A stretch of 64,000 nucleotides of DNA from Mycteria americana (Eukaryota; Chordata; Aves; Ciconiiformes; Ciconiidae). The DNA is taken from positions 4,156,501 through 4,220,500 of the forward strand of contig NC_134367.1 of the NCBI RefSeq assembly GCF_035582795.1, read 5' to 3'. The notes under the pieces are model-generated. The model saw only the letters and a program-made list of their open reading frames with translations, ran no database searches and was not told where the DNA came from. This document shows positions 36,046-45,468 of the stretch, piece after piece (positions within the stretch are counted from its first letter, which is position 1; every line of letters begins with the position of its first letter). A program made the translations under genes and the position numbers.

Positions 36046-36118
36046 GGGCCAGTGGCGCAATGGACAACGCGCCTGACTACGGATCAGGAGACTGCAGGTT
36101 CGACTCCTGCCTGGCTCA
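36046..36118 (+). tRNA. tRNA-Arg (anticodon ACG), copy 1
   Basis: Complete 73-base gene. Acceptor stem GGGCCAG/CTGGCTC pairs, anticodon ACG is at 36079-36081, the T-arm is GCAGG-TTCGACT-CCTGC, and the B box GGTTCGACTCC fits the consensus. The ACG wobble A would be edited to inosine to read CGU, CGC and CGA. The discriminator base is A, as in the mirror copy at 42098-42170 but unlike the G of the two other copies. The variable region reads GAGACTG, also shared only with the mirror copy. TTTT follows 5 bases after the end. Confidence 0.95.
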
Positions 36119-36319
36119 ACACTTTTAGCCTGGTGGCAGCTCTGCCTGTTCCCTCTGCGAGGACCTTTCTTCTCCTGCCCATCATCCATCCTCCTGGGTC
36201 TTCTGCAGGGCAAAAGTGCTGGGGTGTCTTCTTGCCCTGCAGGAAGGAAAGAGTTCCTCCAGCCCTTACAGTGGGGCTGGGCTCCACCTTGTCTCATCTC
36301 TCTCCTCTACTCAGTACTG

Positions 36320-36680
36320 ACATCCCTCTATTCCTACTGCTTACTCATGTTCCACACTTGGAATACTGCACACAGCTTTGGGGCTCCCAGTTGACTGATC
36401 AACTGGAACAAGTCCAGTGGAGGGCCACCAAAATGGCCTGGTGTTGGTTCCATGTTGGTTCCATAGTCTCCTCATACAGCAAGTATGAGGAGAAGCCATG
36501 TGAACTGGGTTTATTTGGCCTGGGGAAGAGGAGGTTTTAATAAGGACCTGATAGAAAACTTCCAGTACCTATGAGGAGGTCGTCAAGCCAGGCTCTTCAC
36601 AGTGTTTCATGATGAAAGGATGAGACACAATAGCTATAGATTGAAATGGGATGTTCTGTCCAAATATGAGGTAAAAGTAT
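36320..36680 (+). mobile_element. Old CR1 fragment
   Basis: Plus-strand translation gives PHLEYCTQLWGSQLTDQLEQ, VQWRATKM, YEEKPCELGLFGLGKRR, which aligns with the post-RT CR1 stretch seen in the young copy ([44 protein letters not shown]). A LINE 3' part follows (DERMRHN-like) and fades by about 36.68 kb. Confidence 0.75.
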
Positions 36681-37026
36681 TTTCCCAAATTTTTTGTCAT
36701 TGATGAAGGTGGGAAGGAGAGAGGTATAGAGAGAGGGAGTGAAAAAGGGAGGGAGCTGCAGCCAAGGCATGGGAATGGGGACTCAGCAGGTAAGTTTTCA
36801 GTTGGTGCAAAAGTTGCCTGGTGGGTGCCAGAGTTCATGACTGAGGCTGGGGAGACATCTCACTTGCCCCGCAGGAGGCTCAGCTGTAATGCCCAGCTTA
36901 TCAGGGTTGGGGTCAGCCCTGGGTCTCCTGGGAGCTGTAGTGGCCAGCTCTGGGGTGGTCCCTGTGGGGAGCACATCCCCACCACCCGGACTGGGTCCGT
37001 GCCTGGGGGCTGCATCCCTCCGTATT

Positions 37027-37097
37027 GACCTTGTAGCACAAGGGCAGCACGTCTGACTCCAGATCAGGAGGTTGTGTAGTTGAATCACACCAGCGTA
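37027..37097 (+). pseudogene. tRNA-Trp pseudogene
   Basis: It matches the cluster's tRNA-Trp over its length (CGTCTGACTCCAGATCAG with anticodon CCA kept) but has changes in the D-arm, a G in the anticodon stem and a disrupted T-arm (GTTGAATC), and the 3' acceptor strand is lost where CR1 sequence begins. Its 5' flank (CCACCCGGACTGGGTCCGTG and neighbours) is homologous to the flanks of the intact Trp genes, so this is a decayed copy of the genomic repeat unit and not a retrocopy. Confidence 0.85.
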
Positions 37098-37945
37098 AAG
37101 GTTCCTCATTTCTGCAGGGTGTTGTTGGGGTGCTTCCTCCCCACGTGGCAGGACTTTACTTTTGTCCTCTGTAAGGTTCATGAGGTTCCTATCAGCCCAT
37201 TTCTCCTGCCTCACAAGGCCCCTCTGAAGAGCAATCCTGCCCTCCAGCATATCAGCCTCTGCTCCCAATTTGATGTCGTCCAGAAACTTTCTGAGTGTGC
37301 ACCCCATCCTATCATGCAGACTGATGAAGACATTTAAGAGTACCAGTATGAGTATCAACACCTGCAAACTCCATTACTAACAGGACACTTGCTACATTTC
37401 TAACTGATGATCCCAACACTGGGTCTGGTGGTCCAGACAGGTTTTCACCCACCTTCTTAGCCTCTCATTCAGTCCATATCTTTTCAATCTGGCTACAGGA
37501 AGAAGACTCAGAGACCCTATTTAAAGTTAAGATAAACAAGTGTTTCTTTCTGAGGTTCCAGCAAAGCAGGCAGTTGGGTAGGTCAGGTAGGACCTTAGTA
37601 AATCTATGCTGGCAGTTTGCAACTACTTTTGTGTCCTTCATGTGTCTATTTTGCTCAAGTGAGTCCTGACTTGATCATCCTCTGCCATGGATAATCCACT
37701 GCCATAGGCTCTGTCAGAAGGCAAAGGGACATAAAGCTGAGAGCAGACCTCATGAATAAAGACAAAGGCAGAGAAGGCATCGAGTACCTCAGCCTGCTCC
37801 ATGTCTGTTGCTATTTCCCTCACTCAGAAGTGTTCCCACACTTTCTTTTAATTTTCTTTTGCTGCCGATGTGGTTCTAAAAGACATTTTGTTGACCTTTC
37901 ACATCCCTACCAATCTCATCTCCAGCTGAGCTTTGGTTTTCCTGT
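37098..37945 (-). mobile_element. Old CR1 fragment, minus strand
   Basis: The minus-strand reading gives MGCTLRKFLDDIKLGAEADMLEGR and KSKVLPRGEEAPQQ, aligning with the CR1 stretch [13 protein letters not shown]...LLEGRR...KVLHLG. Further 5' of the element (to about 37.9 kb) the plus strand carries other CR1-like blocks, for example around 37440-37540 and 37760-37945. It is heavily mutated and of an older subfamily than the copies at 6.5 and 32.6 kb. Confidence 0.7.
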
Positions 37946-37959
37946 GTCAGCAGCTAATT

Positions 37960-38440
37960 CTAGCCATCAGATTGAGGGAATGATTATCACCCTGTTTGAC
38001 AGCTGTGGGACTACATCTGGAGTCTGTGTCCAGTTTTGGGATCTCCAGGACAAGAAAGACATTTACAAATTGCATTAAGTCCCAGAGATGGTCATCCAGA
38101 TGAGAAGGTGGTGGAGTGCCTGATGTAGAGTGGCCTAGAGAGCTAGGTTTCTATAATACAGAGAAGAAGAGGTCAAGGAAGGATTATAATCTTGTTTTAT
38201 GCTCTGTGTGCCTACAGAGACAGTGGAGCCAGGCTTTTCTTGTGGACATAAAGGATGGAGCTCAACAAAAATAGATTACATCAAGGAAAATCTCTATTAA
38301 ATGATAGGAAAAAAATTTCACACATCAGAGGTCACGCATTAGAACAGGGTCCCGGAGAAGTTTTGGAGTTCCCATTCTTGGAGACATTCAAAGGTCAACT
38401 AACAAAATGACCTAATGTGAAAGACTTTTGTGCTCTGAGC
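37960..38440 (+). mobile_element. Old CR1 3' fragment
   Basis: Plus-strand sequence of the type CTGGAGTCTGTGTCCAGTTT, then GACAAGAAAGACATT, then a CR1 3'-region reading (HIRGHALEQGPGE, LEFPFLETFKGQL). It runs head-to-head from the minus-strand fragment before it. Many stops and indels. Confidence 0.65.
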
Positions 38441-38580
38441 CAGGGGATTAGATCACTTGTCTTCCAGGGATCTCATAAAATCTAATTTTTTCTATACTTA
38501 TCTAAGTCCTCTTGCACCTCCCTGCTCCCCTCACAAAGCCCATCCAGCGATGGGAAGCCCCCAGAGCTCCAGGAGAACCA

Positions 38581-38653
38581 GGGCCAGTGGCGCAATGGAC
38601 AACGCGCCTGACTACGAATCAGGAGATTGCAGGTTCGACTCCTGCCTGGCTCG
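38581..38653 (+). tRNA. tRNA-Arg (anticodon ACG), copy 2
   Basis: Complete 73-base gene: acceptor GGGCCAG/CTGGCTC, anticodon ACG at 38614-38616 in loop CTACGAA (the base after the anticodon is A, G in the other copies), intact T-arm and B box, discriminator G. TTTT lies at 38657-38660, 4 bases downstream. It lies inside the spacer of the inverted repeat. Confidence 0.94.
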
Positions 38654-38849
38654 CTATTTTCCTGCCCGCAGCCTGGCTGTGGTACTGACGGCGACAGGGG
38701 ACCTCTTTCTCCCTGGTGGCCTGCCTTTGCCTGGAGTTTCTCCCTTCTTGCTGGGCTTCCTGCACAGCAAAAGCTTCCTTCGCATCATGGGAGGCTCTGA
38801 CTGGATATACTGGCAAAAAAATTTCACTGTGAGGGGGTAAATCACTGAG

Positions 38850-39000
38850 AGAGGGGCCTAGAGAGGCTGTGGACTCTCCATCTTCGGAGTTATTCAGAGT
38901 TCAAGTAGGCAAGGCACTGATCTGAGTGTCATAAGTTGAACAGAAATTTGGACTTGAGACCTCCACATGTCATTTCCAACCTGAATCACTCTATTATTCA
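38850..39000 (+). mobile_element. CR1-like 3' tail remnant
   Basis: It ends with CATTTCCAACCTGAATCACTCTATTATTCAA, a form of the CR1 end (TTCCAACCTGAATGATTCTATGATTC). The preceding 120 bp contain GACTCTCCATCTTCGGAG, typical of the same region. Diverged. Confidence 0.55.
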
Positions 39001-39239
39001 ATAGCAAGTTCCTGCTTCCATGTTCTTTTGCTGCTCCATCCCACATTGGCAGGCTTATGGGCTTGTCACCACCTTTGTGGTACCTTCACCCTGCATGTGG
39101 CTTGGACAAGGAAGGTCGAAGATGCCCATGTACAGGCTAGCCCATACCAATTGGCCATCAAGCAAGATCTCGCTAGCCACAGCTCACCTGCTCTGCCCTC
39201 TGTCATCAGGCAGGAGTAAGTGGAGGACAAAACATGTGG

Positions 39240-39400
39240 CCTTGGGCTGAACTCAACCCTCAGCTATACACCACGGCTCCAGAGACCCCTGGGCTGCTCC
39301 AAACCCTGCGTTGGCTGGGAATTGTAGCCACACCTCCCATGGGGCAGGCAAGATGTAATCTCCAACCCACCAGACCCGCTGAGGGTTTGAAGGCCACCAT
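39240..39400 (-). repeat. Inverted copy of the tRNA-unit 5' flank
   Basis: The complement of this stretch (ATCTTGCCTGCCCCATGG, CAATTCCCAGCC, CAGGGTTTGG) corresponds to 34505-34600 and to 36845-36960, blocks that precede tRNA-Trp copies. No tRNA remains attached on the expected side, so this looks like a fragment of a deleted or rearranged unit. Confidence 0.45.
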
Positions 39401-39632
39401 CTGCCCTTGCTGCCTGGCATCCTTGGGGGGGGACTCAGCACAGGCACCACTTCTCCTGGGTGGTGGGACCAGGGGGACTAATACTGATCTCTCCCTCATA
39501 GGTGAGTAGGGCAAGGCTGTCATGGATGGGGCAGGAGGGAGCTAGGTGAGATCTTGCCACTTCCCTTTGACCACCAACACATCCAGGTGGTACAGAAAGC
39601 ACGGTGGAGGCACAGGGTGGGACCAGAGGCTG

Positions 39633-39705
39633 GGGCCAGTGGCGCAATGGACAACGCGCCTGACTACGGATCAGGAGATTGCAGGTTCGACTCCTGCCTG
39701 GCTCG
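39633..39705 (+). tRNA. tRNA-Arg (anticodon ACG), copy 3
   Basis: Complete 73-base gene, acceptor GGGCCAG/CTGGCTC, anticodon ACG at 39666-39668, T-arm GCAGG/CCTGC, discriminator G. The upstream bases GGCTG match those of the arm copies. The nearest long T-run (39769-39774) is 64 bases downstream, so termination would be late. Confidence 0.94.
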
Positions 39706-40089
39706 CCCTGAAACTGCTTGGAGGTGATAGGGGACAGCTGTCTTCATGAGGTCCTTCCCCTTCCAGGCTTTTTTCCCATCTCTCTGACATCAGCTTCACA
39801 GGAGCATCATCTTGTGAAACACTTCGTCAAAGCTGCGAACATGCCACCTGCTTGAAGAGCCACCACTCCTCAAGTCCTTTTTGGCCTGGCCTGCTGACCT
39901 CGTAGACTGCTGAGCAGCAGGATTGCTTCTCAGGTCTCTGAGTGCGTGTTTTCCTCATAAGCCCTGTGCAGATCTGTCTGTCTCCCTGAGCACCACTGAG
40001 TGAAAGCTGGCTGAAGCCTCGCTAGTAACAACTGTGGGTAAGGGGTGGGTGGAAAGTGGGCTGGGACGTTGGGCTTGAAGGGTTGTGGT

Positions 40090-41395
40090 CAGGGGCTGGA
40101 AGTGCGAATGGTGGTTAATTGCTCCTAGTGCTCCTCAGGGGTCAATGCTGCCACTGGTACTATTGAGTATCTTCACTGACATAGTAATGGATGGATAGGA
40201 TGAATCCTATGTGAGTTCATGGATGACACCAGTGGGGAGGGGAGCAGCTGACAGTGGCAGGGATGGTGTGACGGTGTGCTTCCCCCGCCCCCGACCTTTA
40301 TCTCCTGAAACCCTGCTTAGGTGATAACCACCAGTGGTGATTGTAATGGACGCATCTGGTCACGATGGCTGCATCGGCTCAAAGTGGATTCAGGAGACAG
40401 ATAACAACACAATAGCCTAGGGCTATTGTGCAATGCGCCCACCGAAGAAACTGAAACCTGTGGTCGGCATGCAAATATGACTATGGGTCAATCATCTTAC
40501 CCCCCATAAAGAGTGAGCAGCCCGAGAGCCCTTTGAGCTCTCCTGCACGGCAGCGGGCTGCACGCCAGGATCTCCCCTTGAGCAGGGACGCCTCTCAAGG
40601 CTACTCCTCGAGGTTGAGAGATTCCTTGCCGCAACAGATCCTCGGTAAGTGACTAATAGCATGCTAAACTTTGAAACCTTAGCTAAGTGATATAAAGGAT
40701 TGATTGCGCACATATAATCCTTTAGACATAAACCGTTGACCAAGTCTGGGACTAGGACTGGATCCAGCCGCACCTAGACTCCTCTCTGAGAAGGAGTTTA
40801 GAAAGCAAGGGGATCTTTTTCTGAACCTCATGACTCAACGGGAGGCTCTCCCTGACAGTTTTGTCTGACCCTGTCCTCTATGCAGTAAATAATCAAGTGC
40901 ACCTCGCCATCGAATCTTGTTAAACCACTGTCGCATTGAACTTTGTTAACTCCCTATTCTGTACCAATAAACTATATTTTTACTTCTCTCTTGTGAGTGA
41001 AGTGCACTCTCACTCCATCCGCAACAGACGGCTGTCATTCACAGTGACCTGGGCAGGGTGAAGGAAGTTCAGCAAAGGTAAACAACATGTCCTGCCTCTG
41101 GGTCGGGATAAGCCCATGCAGCAGTACAGACTGTCAAGAAAACAGCTGTGCAGAAAAGGGCATAGGGGGTCCTGGAGAACAACAACTTGGGCAAGAGTTA
41201 GCAGCGAGTCCCTGCACCCATGAAGGCCAACTGCATGCTGGGCTACCCTACCAAAAACATAGCTACCAGCTCAAGAGGAAGGATTATTGGTCTCCATCCA
41301 GCACTTCTGAGGCCATGGTTGGGGCACTGTGTTCAAGACTAACCTCCTGAGTACAAACAAGACACTGGCAACACGGAGCAAGTCTAGCTTTGTTC
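40090..41395 (+). mobile_element. Old CR1, split by a solo LTR
   Basis: Left part 40090-40274 reads like the CR1 RT (GTCAATGCTG...TTGAGTATCTTCACTGACAT, FMDDTS in place of FADDTK). Right part 41027-41395 continues with TCATTCACAGTGACCTGG, CCCATGCAGCAGTACAG and GTGTTCAAGAC...GTACAAACAAGACA, in the same order as other avian CR1s. The interruption is exactly the LTR at 40275-41026 with its 5-bp target duplication. The right end is approximate. Confidence 0.7.
40275..41026 (+). mobile_element. Solo LTR of an endogenous retrovirus
   Basis: A 752-bp LTR starting TGTGCTTCCCCC and ending CGCAACA, bounded by the 5-bp target duplication GACGG (40270-40274 and 41027-41031). A polyadenylation signal AATAAA is at 40966-40971, followed by a T-rich stretch, which sets the orientation as plus. 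No internal retroviral sequence adjoins it, so it is a solo LTR left by recombination. Five-base duplications favour an ERVL-like family; I cannot name the subfamily. Fossil. Confidence 0.8.
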
Positions 41396-41580
41396 TTTTC
41401 CGTACTTTTCCACACCTCTTTGAGCTTTTCCCCCAGTTAAAGTTTTTTAAGGCCATACTTTTGCCTCATCCTGTCTGATATACCTTGTAGTCTCCTGAGC
41501 AATCCTAATTCCTAAAAGAAGATTGCAAAGTTATAAAAGTGAGGGTTCTGAGATGTCTGGGTGCTGCACCCCTCCACCCA

Positions 41581-41652
41581 GACCTTGTGGCACAAGGGCA
41601 GCCTGTCTACAACTGGATCACAAGGTTGGGTGTCTGAATCCTGCTGAGGCCA
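41581..41652 (+). pseudogene. tRNA-Trp pseudogene, badly decayed
   Basis: It begins GACCTTGTGGCACAAGGGCAG like the tRNA-Trp at 37027 and keeps the 5' half, but the anticodon arm is scrambled (CTACAACTGGATCAC, no CCA anticodon) and the T-arm is altered. The upstream CTGCACCCCTCCACCCA matches the Trp flanks, again pointing to duplication of a genomic unit. Confidence 0.75.
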
Positions 41653-42097
41653 GGCTTGGGACAGTGCTGTGGGCAGGTGGCCTGTCCATGCTTTCCATGG
41701 GGCTCATCCATTTGCATGCATAACTTCGCAAGGCATTGACAAACTGCTGCAAGACCGATGTGGGATTCAAAGGTGGTTGGGGACCACAGCACTTGATCTC
41801 CCAGGACAGCCTGAGAGTGCTGGGTCTGTCTAGCCTACGGGGGAGCCGTTGAGGAGGCATCTTCATCCTGCTGTGGGGTGTGCTCTGGTGCCCCTGGCTG
41901 AGGTGTGGGCCCCAGCCCTGCCCATTTTGGGGTGCCGAGCCCCACTGAAAGGGCTGGAGGAACTCTTTCCTTCCTGCAGGGCAAGAAGACACCCCAGCAC
42001 TTTTGCCCTGCAGAAGACCCAGGAGGATGGATGATGGGCAGGAGAAGAAAGGTCCTCGCAGAGGGAACAGGCAGAGCTGCCACCAGGCTAAAAGTGT

Positions 42098-42170
42098 TGA
42101 GCCAGGCAGGAGTCGAACCTGCAGTCTCCTGATCCGTAGTCAGGCGCGTTGTCCATTGCGCCACTGGCCC
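42098..42170 (-). tRNA. tRNA-Arg (anticodon ACG), copy 4
   Basis: Complete 73-base gene on the minus strand, identical as far as I can read to copy 1 at 36046-36118, including discriminator A and variable stretch GAGACTG. Anticodon complement CGT at 42135-42137. TTTT (minus strand, 42090-42093) follows closely after the 3' end. Confidence 0.95.
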
Positions 42171-43179
42171 CAGCCCCTCAGCAGCCCCGTGCCCCCGACA
42201 GCCTGCCCATGTCCTTCGTTCTGTAGAACATCCTCCGCGCCCATCACGAAGACACCAAGCAACATGCAATGCCACATCAAGCAGTGAGGAACGTCAGCTG
42301 GACTGCCAGCCGCTGACCGCAACCCCCCGGCCCCCTGGTCCAGCCGCTTTGCTTTGCCTTGTGATTCAGCTTAGGCACTCTGCCTGTGTCCTGCTACAGT
42401 GGTAAGTCTGGGAGACCCTGTCAGAGAGCAAATCGTAGTCAAGCTAAATGATGTTCCTTGGTCCCCTCTTGAACACCAAGGAAATCATCCCTTCAAAGAA
42501 ACCTATCACGCTGGTCAAGCGTGGTCTGTCTTTGGTGAATCCATGATCACTGTTTCCAGTCATTTTCATGTCTTTCCTTCATTTGGGCATGGCTTTCAGG
42601 AGTATTTATTCCATAGTCTTCATGTGGGCTCTGAGGTGAGGCTGATGAGACTAGAGCTCCCCAGATCCGCCTTCTTAATATCCTTGAAAAAAGTTCTCAT
42701 GTTGCTCATGAGACTCTATTTCCATAATCCTTCATTGAGTAATTGCCCTTGATCCCCTCCAGAAGTCCCTGGACTGACTGTAGCCCCCCATGTTTCACTC
42801 CAAGGCAAATATTGCCTAAGGTAAGTCCAGGTCCCCCAGCAGTAACTGAGCATGCAGTTATGAAGCTTCTTGCACTTTCCTGAGGAAGACTTCATGTTCT
42901 TCCGCTTGTTGATGAGATCACCTGTAGCAGACACCCACCACAACACCGCCCTGCATTAGCCTCCACTCTGCTCATGACCCATAACCTCTCAACCAGACCC
43001 ATACGAAACAGCTCCTGGCTCAAAGGAAAGCTCCGGGCATCACATTTCCCCCATAGCCCGTTCCTGAGGTGCCCCTATAGCTGAGCTGGCCAATGCCTTG
43101 CAGAGCCTTGCCCCTCACCCAGAGCAGCCCCACAGAAAAGCAGGGCCAATACAGAAGGTGGGCAGTGGTGCCCCATGGC

Positions 43180-43251
43180 TGACCCCGGTGTGATTCGAAC
43201 ACACAACCTTCTGATCTGGAGTCAGACGCGCTACCCTTGCGCCACGAGGTC
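43180..43251 (-). tRNA. tRNA-Trp (anticodon CCA), copy 2
   Basis: Complete 72-base gene on the minus strand, identical in my reading to copy 1 at 34970-35041. Anticodon complement TGG at 43217-43219. A minus-strand TTTT is at 43135-43138, again about 40 bases downstream as in the mirror copy. Confidence 0.95.
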
Positions 43252-43933
43252 GGGATGGAGGGACATGGCTCCCTGGCACGGACCCCAACCTGGGCGGTGG
43301 GGATGTCATCTCCACCAGGACCACCCCAGGGGCATCTGGGCCACCACAAGAGAAGGGCTATGGGAGGTGGAGAGGACAGGACCACCCCTTGAGGAGATGA
43401 TGGCCAAGTCCTGCCCACAGCATGGTGACCAGGCTGGAGGGTGAAAGTCCAGGGAGGGATGGGGCAGAGGTGCAGAGGGAACAGCATAGGAGCAGGATAT
43501 GTGGGGGCAGCTGAGCTCAAGGACACTCCATCCTCCCATAGAGAGGAAGGTGACCCCAGCCAGACCATGCAAAAGATGTGAGGGTCCCTCCTGCCACAGG
43601 GCTTGAGGTGGTGGCTGTGCATCTGCCAGGCAAGTGGGGGCTCTCTCCCCAGAGAGGTGGTGGCCCACCATTCCTCCTGTCCCTCTGGAGACACCACACT
43701 CGGGAGCTTGTTTCTCCTGGGAGAGGGCCTGCAGGGCTGCTCTGGGCAATGGTCATGTTTAGGCCTTCCTCCTCTGAAGTACCTCATTTAGAACCCTCCT
43801 CGCAGGCTTAGCAAGGCAGCTGGCAAAGATGCTCCCACTCCTTTGTCAGATGAATGAAAAGTCCCCTTCTTTCAAAGAACAGCCCATGCCATAAAGTCCA
43901 GGATGACATTTTGGCAAGATGTCCCCCAGCTCT

Positions 43934-44005
43934 GACCTCGTGGCGCAATGGTAGCGCGTCTGACTCCAGATCAGAAGGCTGTGTGTTCAAATCACACCGG
44001 GGTCA
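43934..44005 (+). tRNA. tRNA-Trp (anticodon CCA), copy 3
   Basis: Complete 72-base gene, acceptor GACCTCG/CGGGGTC, anticodon CCA at 43966-43968, discriminator A. It differs from copies 1 and 2 in the D-loop (CAATGG for CAAGGG), at AAGGCTG for AAGGTTG, and in the T-loop (TTCAAAT, the form I recall in other vertebrates). T5 at 44062-44066, about 57 bases downstream. It lies outside the inverted repeat and faces its right-arm neighbour. Confidence 0.94.
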
Positions 44006-44278
44006 GGATGTCCCACCTCCATGGGGAAGCACTGTGAGATGGGCAACTCCCAGGCAACTTGTTTTTGCCCTCCCACTCTGTACCCCACAGCCCTGGTGAA
44101 GGGCAGTAAATGAGCCATGGCAGAATGGTCTTTCCTTGCTGGACCAGCGTTGGGAAGTATCTGGAGGTCTTCCGCCTTCCCTTGTCCTATGTGTACAAAG
44201 GAGACAGAGTTAGTGGACATCCCAGCTGTGACTCCACATCTGGGTACCACTTCTCCTGGTCCCAGTCCCCCTCCAGAA

Positions 44279-44378
44279 GGGCAAGGGCATCTGACTTCAG
44301 ATGAGGATTTCTACAAAAAGCCCAGCCTGCAGCCTACCAATCCATAGCAGGGTATACTATCCATTGCAGCACTGGTCC
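44279..44378. pseudogene. Remnants of a tRNA-Trp and an opposing tRNA-Arg
   Basis: Plus strand 44279-44306 (GGGCAAGGGCATCTGACTTC, then AGATGAGG) resembles the D-to-anticodon part of tRNA-Trp with a short deletion. On the minus strand from 44378, GGACCAGTGCTGCAATGGAT matches the 5' end of tRNA-Arg (GGGCCAGTGGCGCAATGGAC), followed by weaker likeness. Neither keeps an anticodon arm. This suggests one more decayed Trp/Arg unit at the edge of the cluster. Confidence 0.4.
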
Positions 44379-44504
44379 TTGCAAGCCTGGCACCCTGTGG
44401 CAACATGTTGTCTTGTTGCTATTTGTGTTTTTTGCCTCCCATTTTATCACTGTGCACTTTGAGAAAATCTACACCCATCTACTCCATACGCTGCTGTTAG
44501 GTGG

Positions 44505-44700
44505 TTGAAGGTTGGGGTAAGATCCCTTTGTGTATTCTTCCTCAGGTTGAATAAATCCAATTCTTTCCACCTCTCCTCACATCTCAAGTACCCAAGTCCA
44601 CCACCACCTCGGTAGCTCTCACTGGACTTGCTCCACTATGTCAGTGTCTTTCTTTTGATTCTGTTGAAACACCTGGCTGCGAGGAACTGAAACCCTGCTG
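44505..44700 (-). mobile_element. Old CR1 fragment
   Basis: The plus strand reads TTGAATAAATCCAATTCTTT, then CACTGGACTTGCTCCACTATGTCAGTGTCTTTCTT, the complement of the CR1 post-RT region (ERVQ, LGLF). Diverged, with approximate ends. Confidence 0.65.
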
Positions 44701-44875
44701 TCAGGACTAGTCATCAGGATCTTTAACACTCTACTTACTCTCTTCCTGGTCTCCCCTGCATTTCTTGGTGAGATGGACAGAGGGGATGGAGGTCTGGGAA
44801 AAAAGGAGACTCAAAGCTATGGGAATGACCTTCTATGAGCTACACTTCATTACAAGTAGTTGAACTCTTTTAAGG

Positions 44876-45468
44876 TGTCCTGGTTTCGGCTGGGATAGAG
44901 TTAATTTTCTTCCTACTAGCTGGAATAGTGCTGTGTTTTGGATTTAGTATGAGAATAATGTTGATAACACACTGATGTTTTAGTTGTTGCTGAGCAGTGC
45001 TTACACTAAACCAGGGACTTTTCAGCTTCCCATGCTCTGCCAGGTGCACAAGAAGCTGGGAGGGGGCACAGCCAGGACAGCTGACCCAAACTGGCCAAAG
45101 GGCTATTCCATACCATATGATGTCATGCCCAGTATAGAAACTGGGGGGAGTTGGTTGGGGGGCAGCAATCGCTGCTCGGGGACTGGCTGGGTGTCTTGTC
45201 AGCAAGTGGTGAGCGGTTGCATCACTTGTTTTTTTGTTTCCCCCTGAGTTTTGTTCCTCTCTCTCTCATTATTTTCCTTTTCATTACAATTTATTATTGT
45301 TGTTGTTGTTATATTTCAATTATTAAACTGTTCTTATCTCAGCCCACGAGTTTTCTTACTTGTGCTTTTCTGATTCTCTCCCCCATCCCACCCTCCCCCA
45401 CCGGGAAGGGGGAAGGTGAGCGAGCGGCTGCACGGTGCTTAGTTGCCAACCAGGGTTAAACCATGACA
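44876..45468 (+). mobile_element. Solo LTR, avian ERVL type
   Basis: A 593-bp LTR from TGTCCTGGTTTCGGCTGGGA to AACCATGACA, bounded by the 5-bp target duplication TAAGG (44871-44875 and 45469-45473). The start is the abundant avian ERVL-class LTR as I recall it. A TTG trinucleotide run and an ATTAAA-type signal lie in the 3' third. No internal region is present, so it is a solo LTR. Its clean duplication and close fit to the remembered consensus suggest moderate age. Fossil. Confidence 0.88.

Larger units (their letters stand above)
34915..36278 (+). repeat. Left arm of a large inverted repeat
   Basis: This arm carries tRNA-Trp then tRNA-Arg on the plus strand. It is mirrored by 41938-43325, which carries the same pair on the minus strand. 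The gap between the two tRNAs is 1004 bp here and 1009 bp on the right. Identity is uneven: the inner 230 bp next to tRNA-Arg differ at about one position, the middle (about 35480-35830) differs by a few per cent, and the outer part beyond tRNA-Trp is roughly 85%. Matching stops sharply at 36278/41938. The non-tRNA part includes an old CR1-like sequence. Confidence 0.88.
41938..43325 (-). repeat. Right arm of the large inverted repeat
   Basis: Reverse-complement partner of 34915-36278, holding tRNA-Arg then tRNA-Trp on the minus strand, 1009 bp apart. Several small differences lie in the stretch 42950-43080 (short insertions beside CAGGAGCTG and GAGCAGAG), while the part next to tRNA-Arg is nearly identical. 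An old CR1-like fragment lies within (about 42399-43020). Confidence 0.88.

Noticed and set aside
41835-42275. 146-codon minus-strand open frame, similar to 35941-36540
   Set aside because: The similarity comes from the inverted repeat and the tRNA-Arg gene, not from a protein family.
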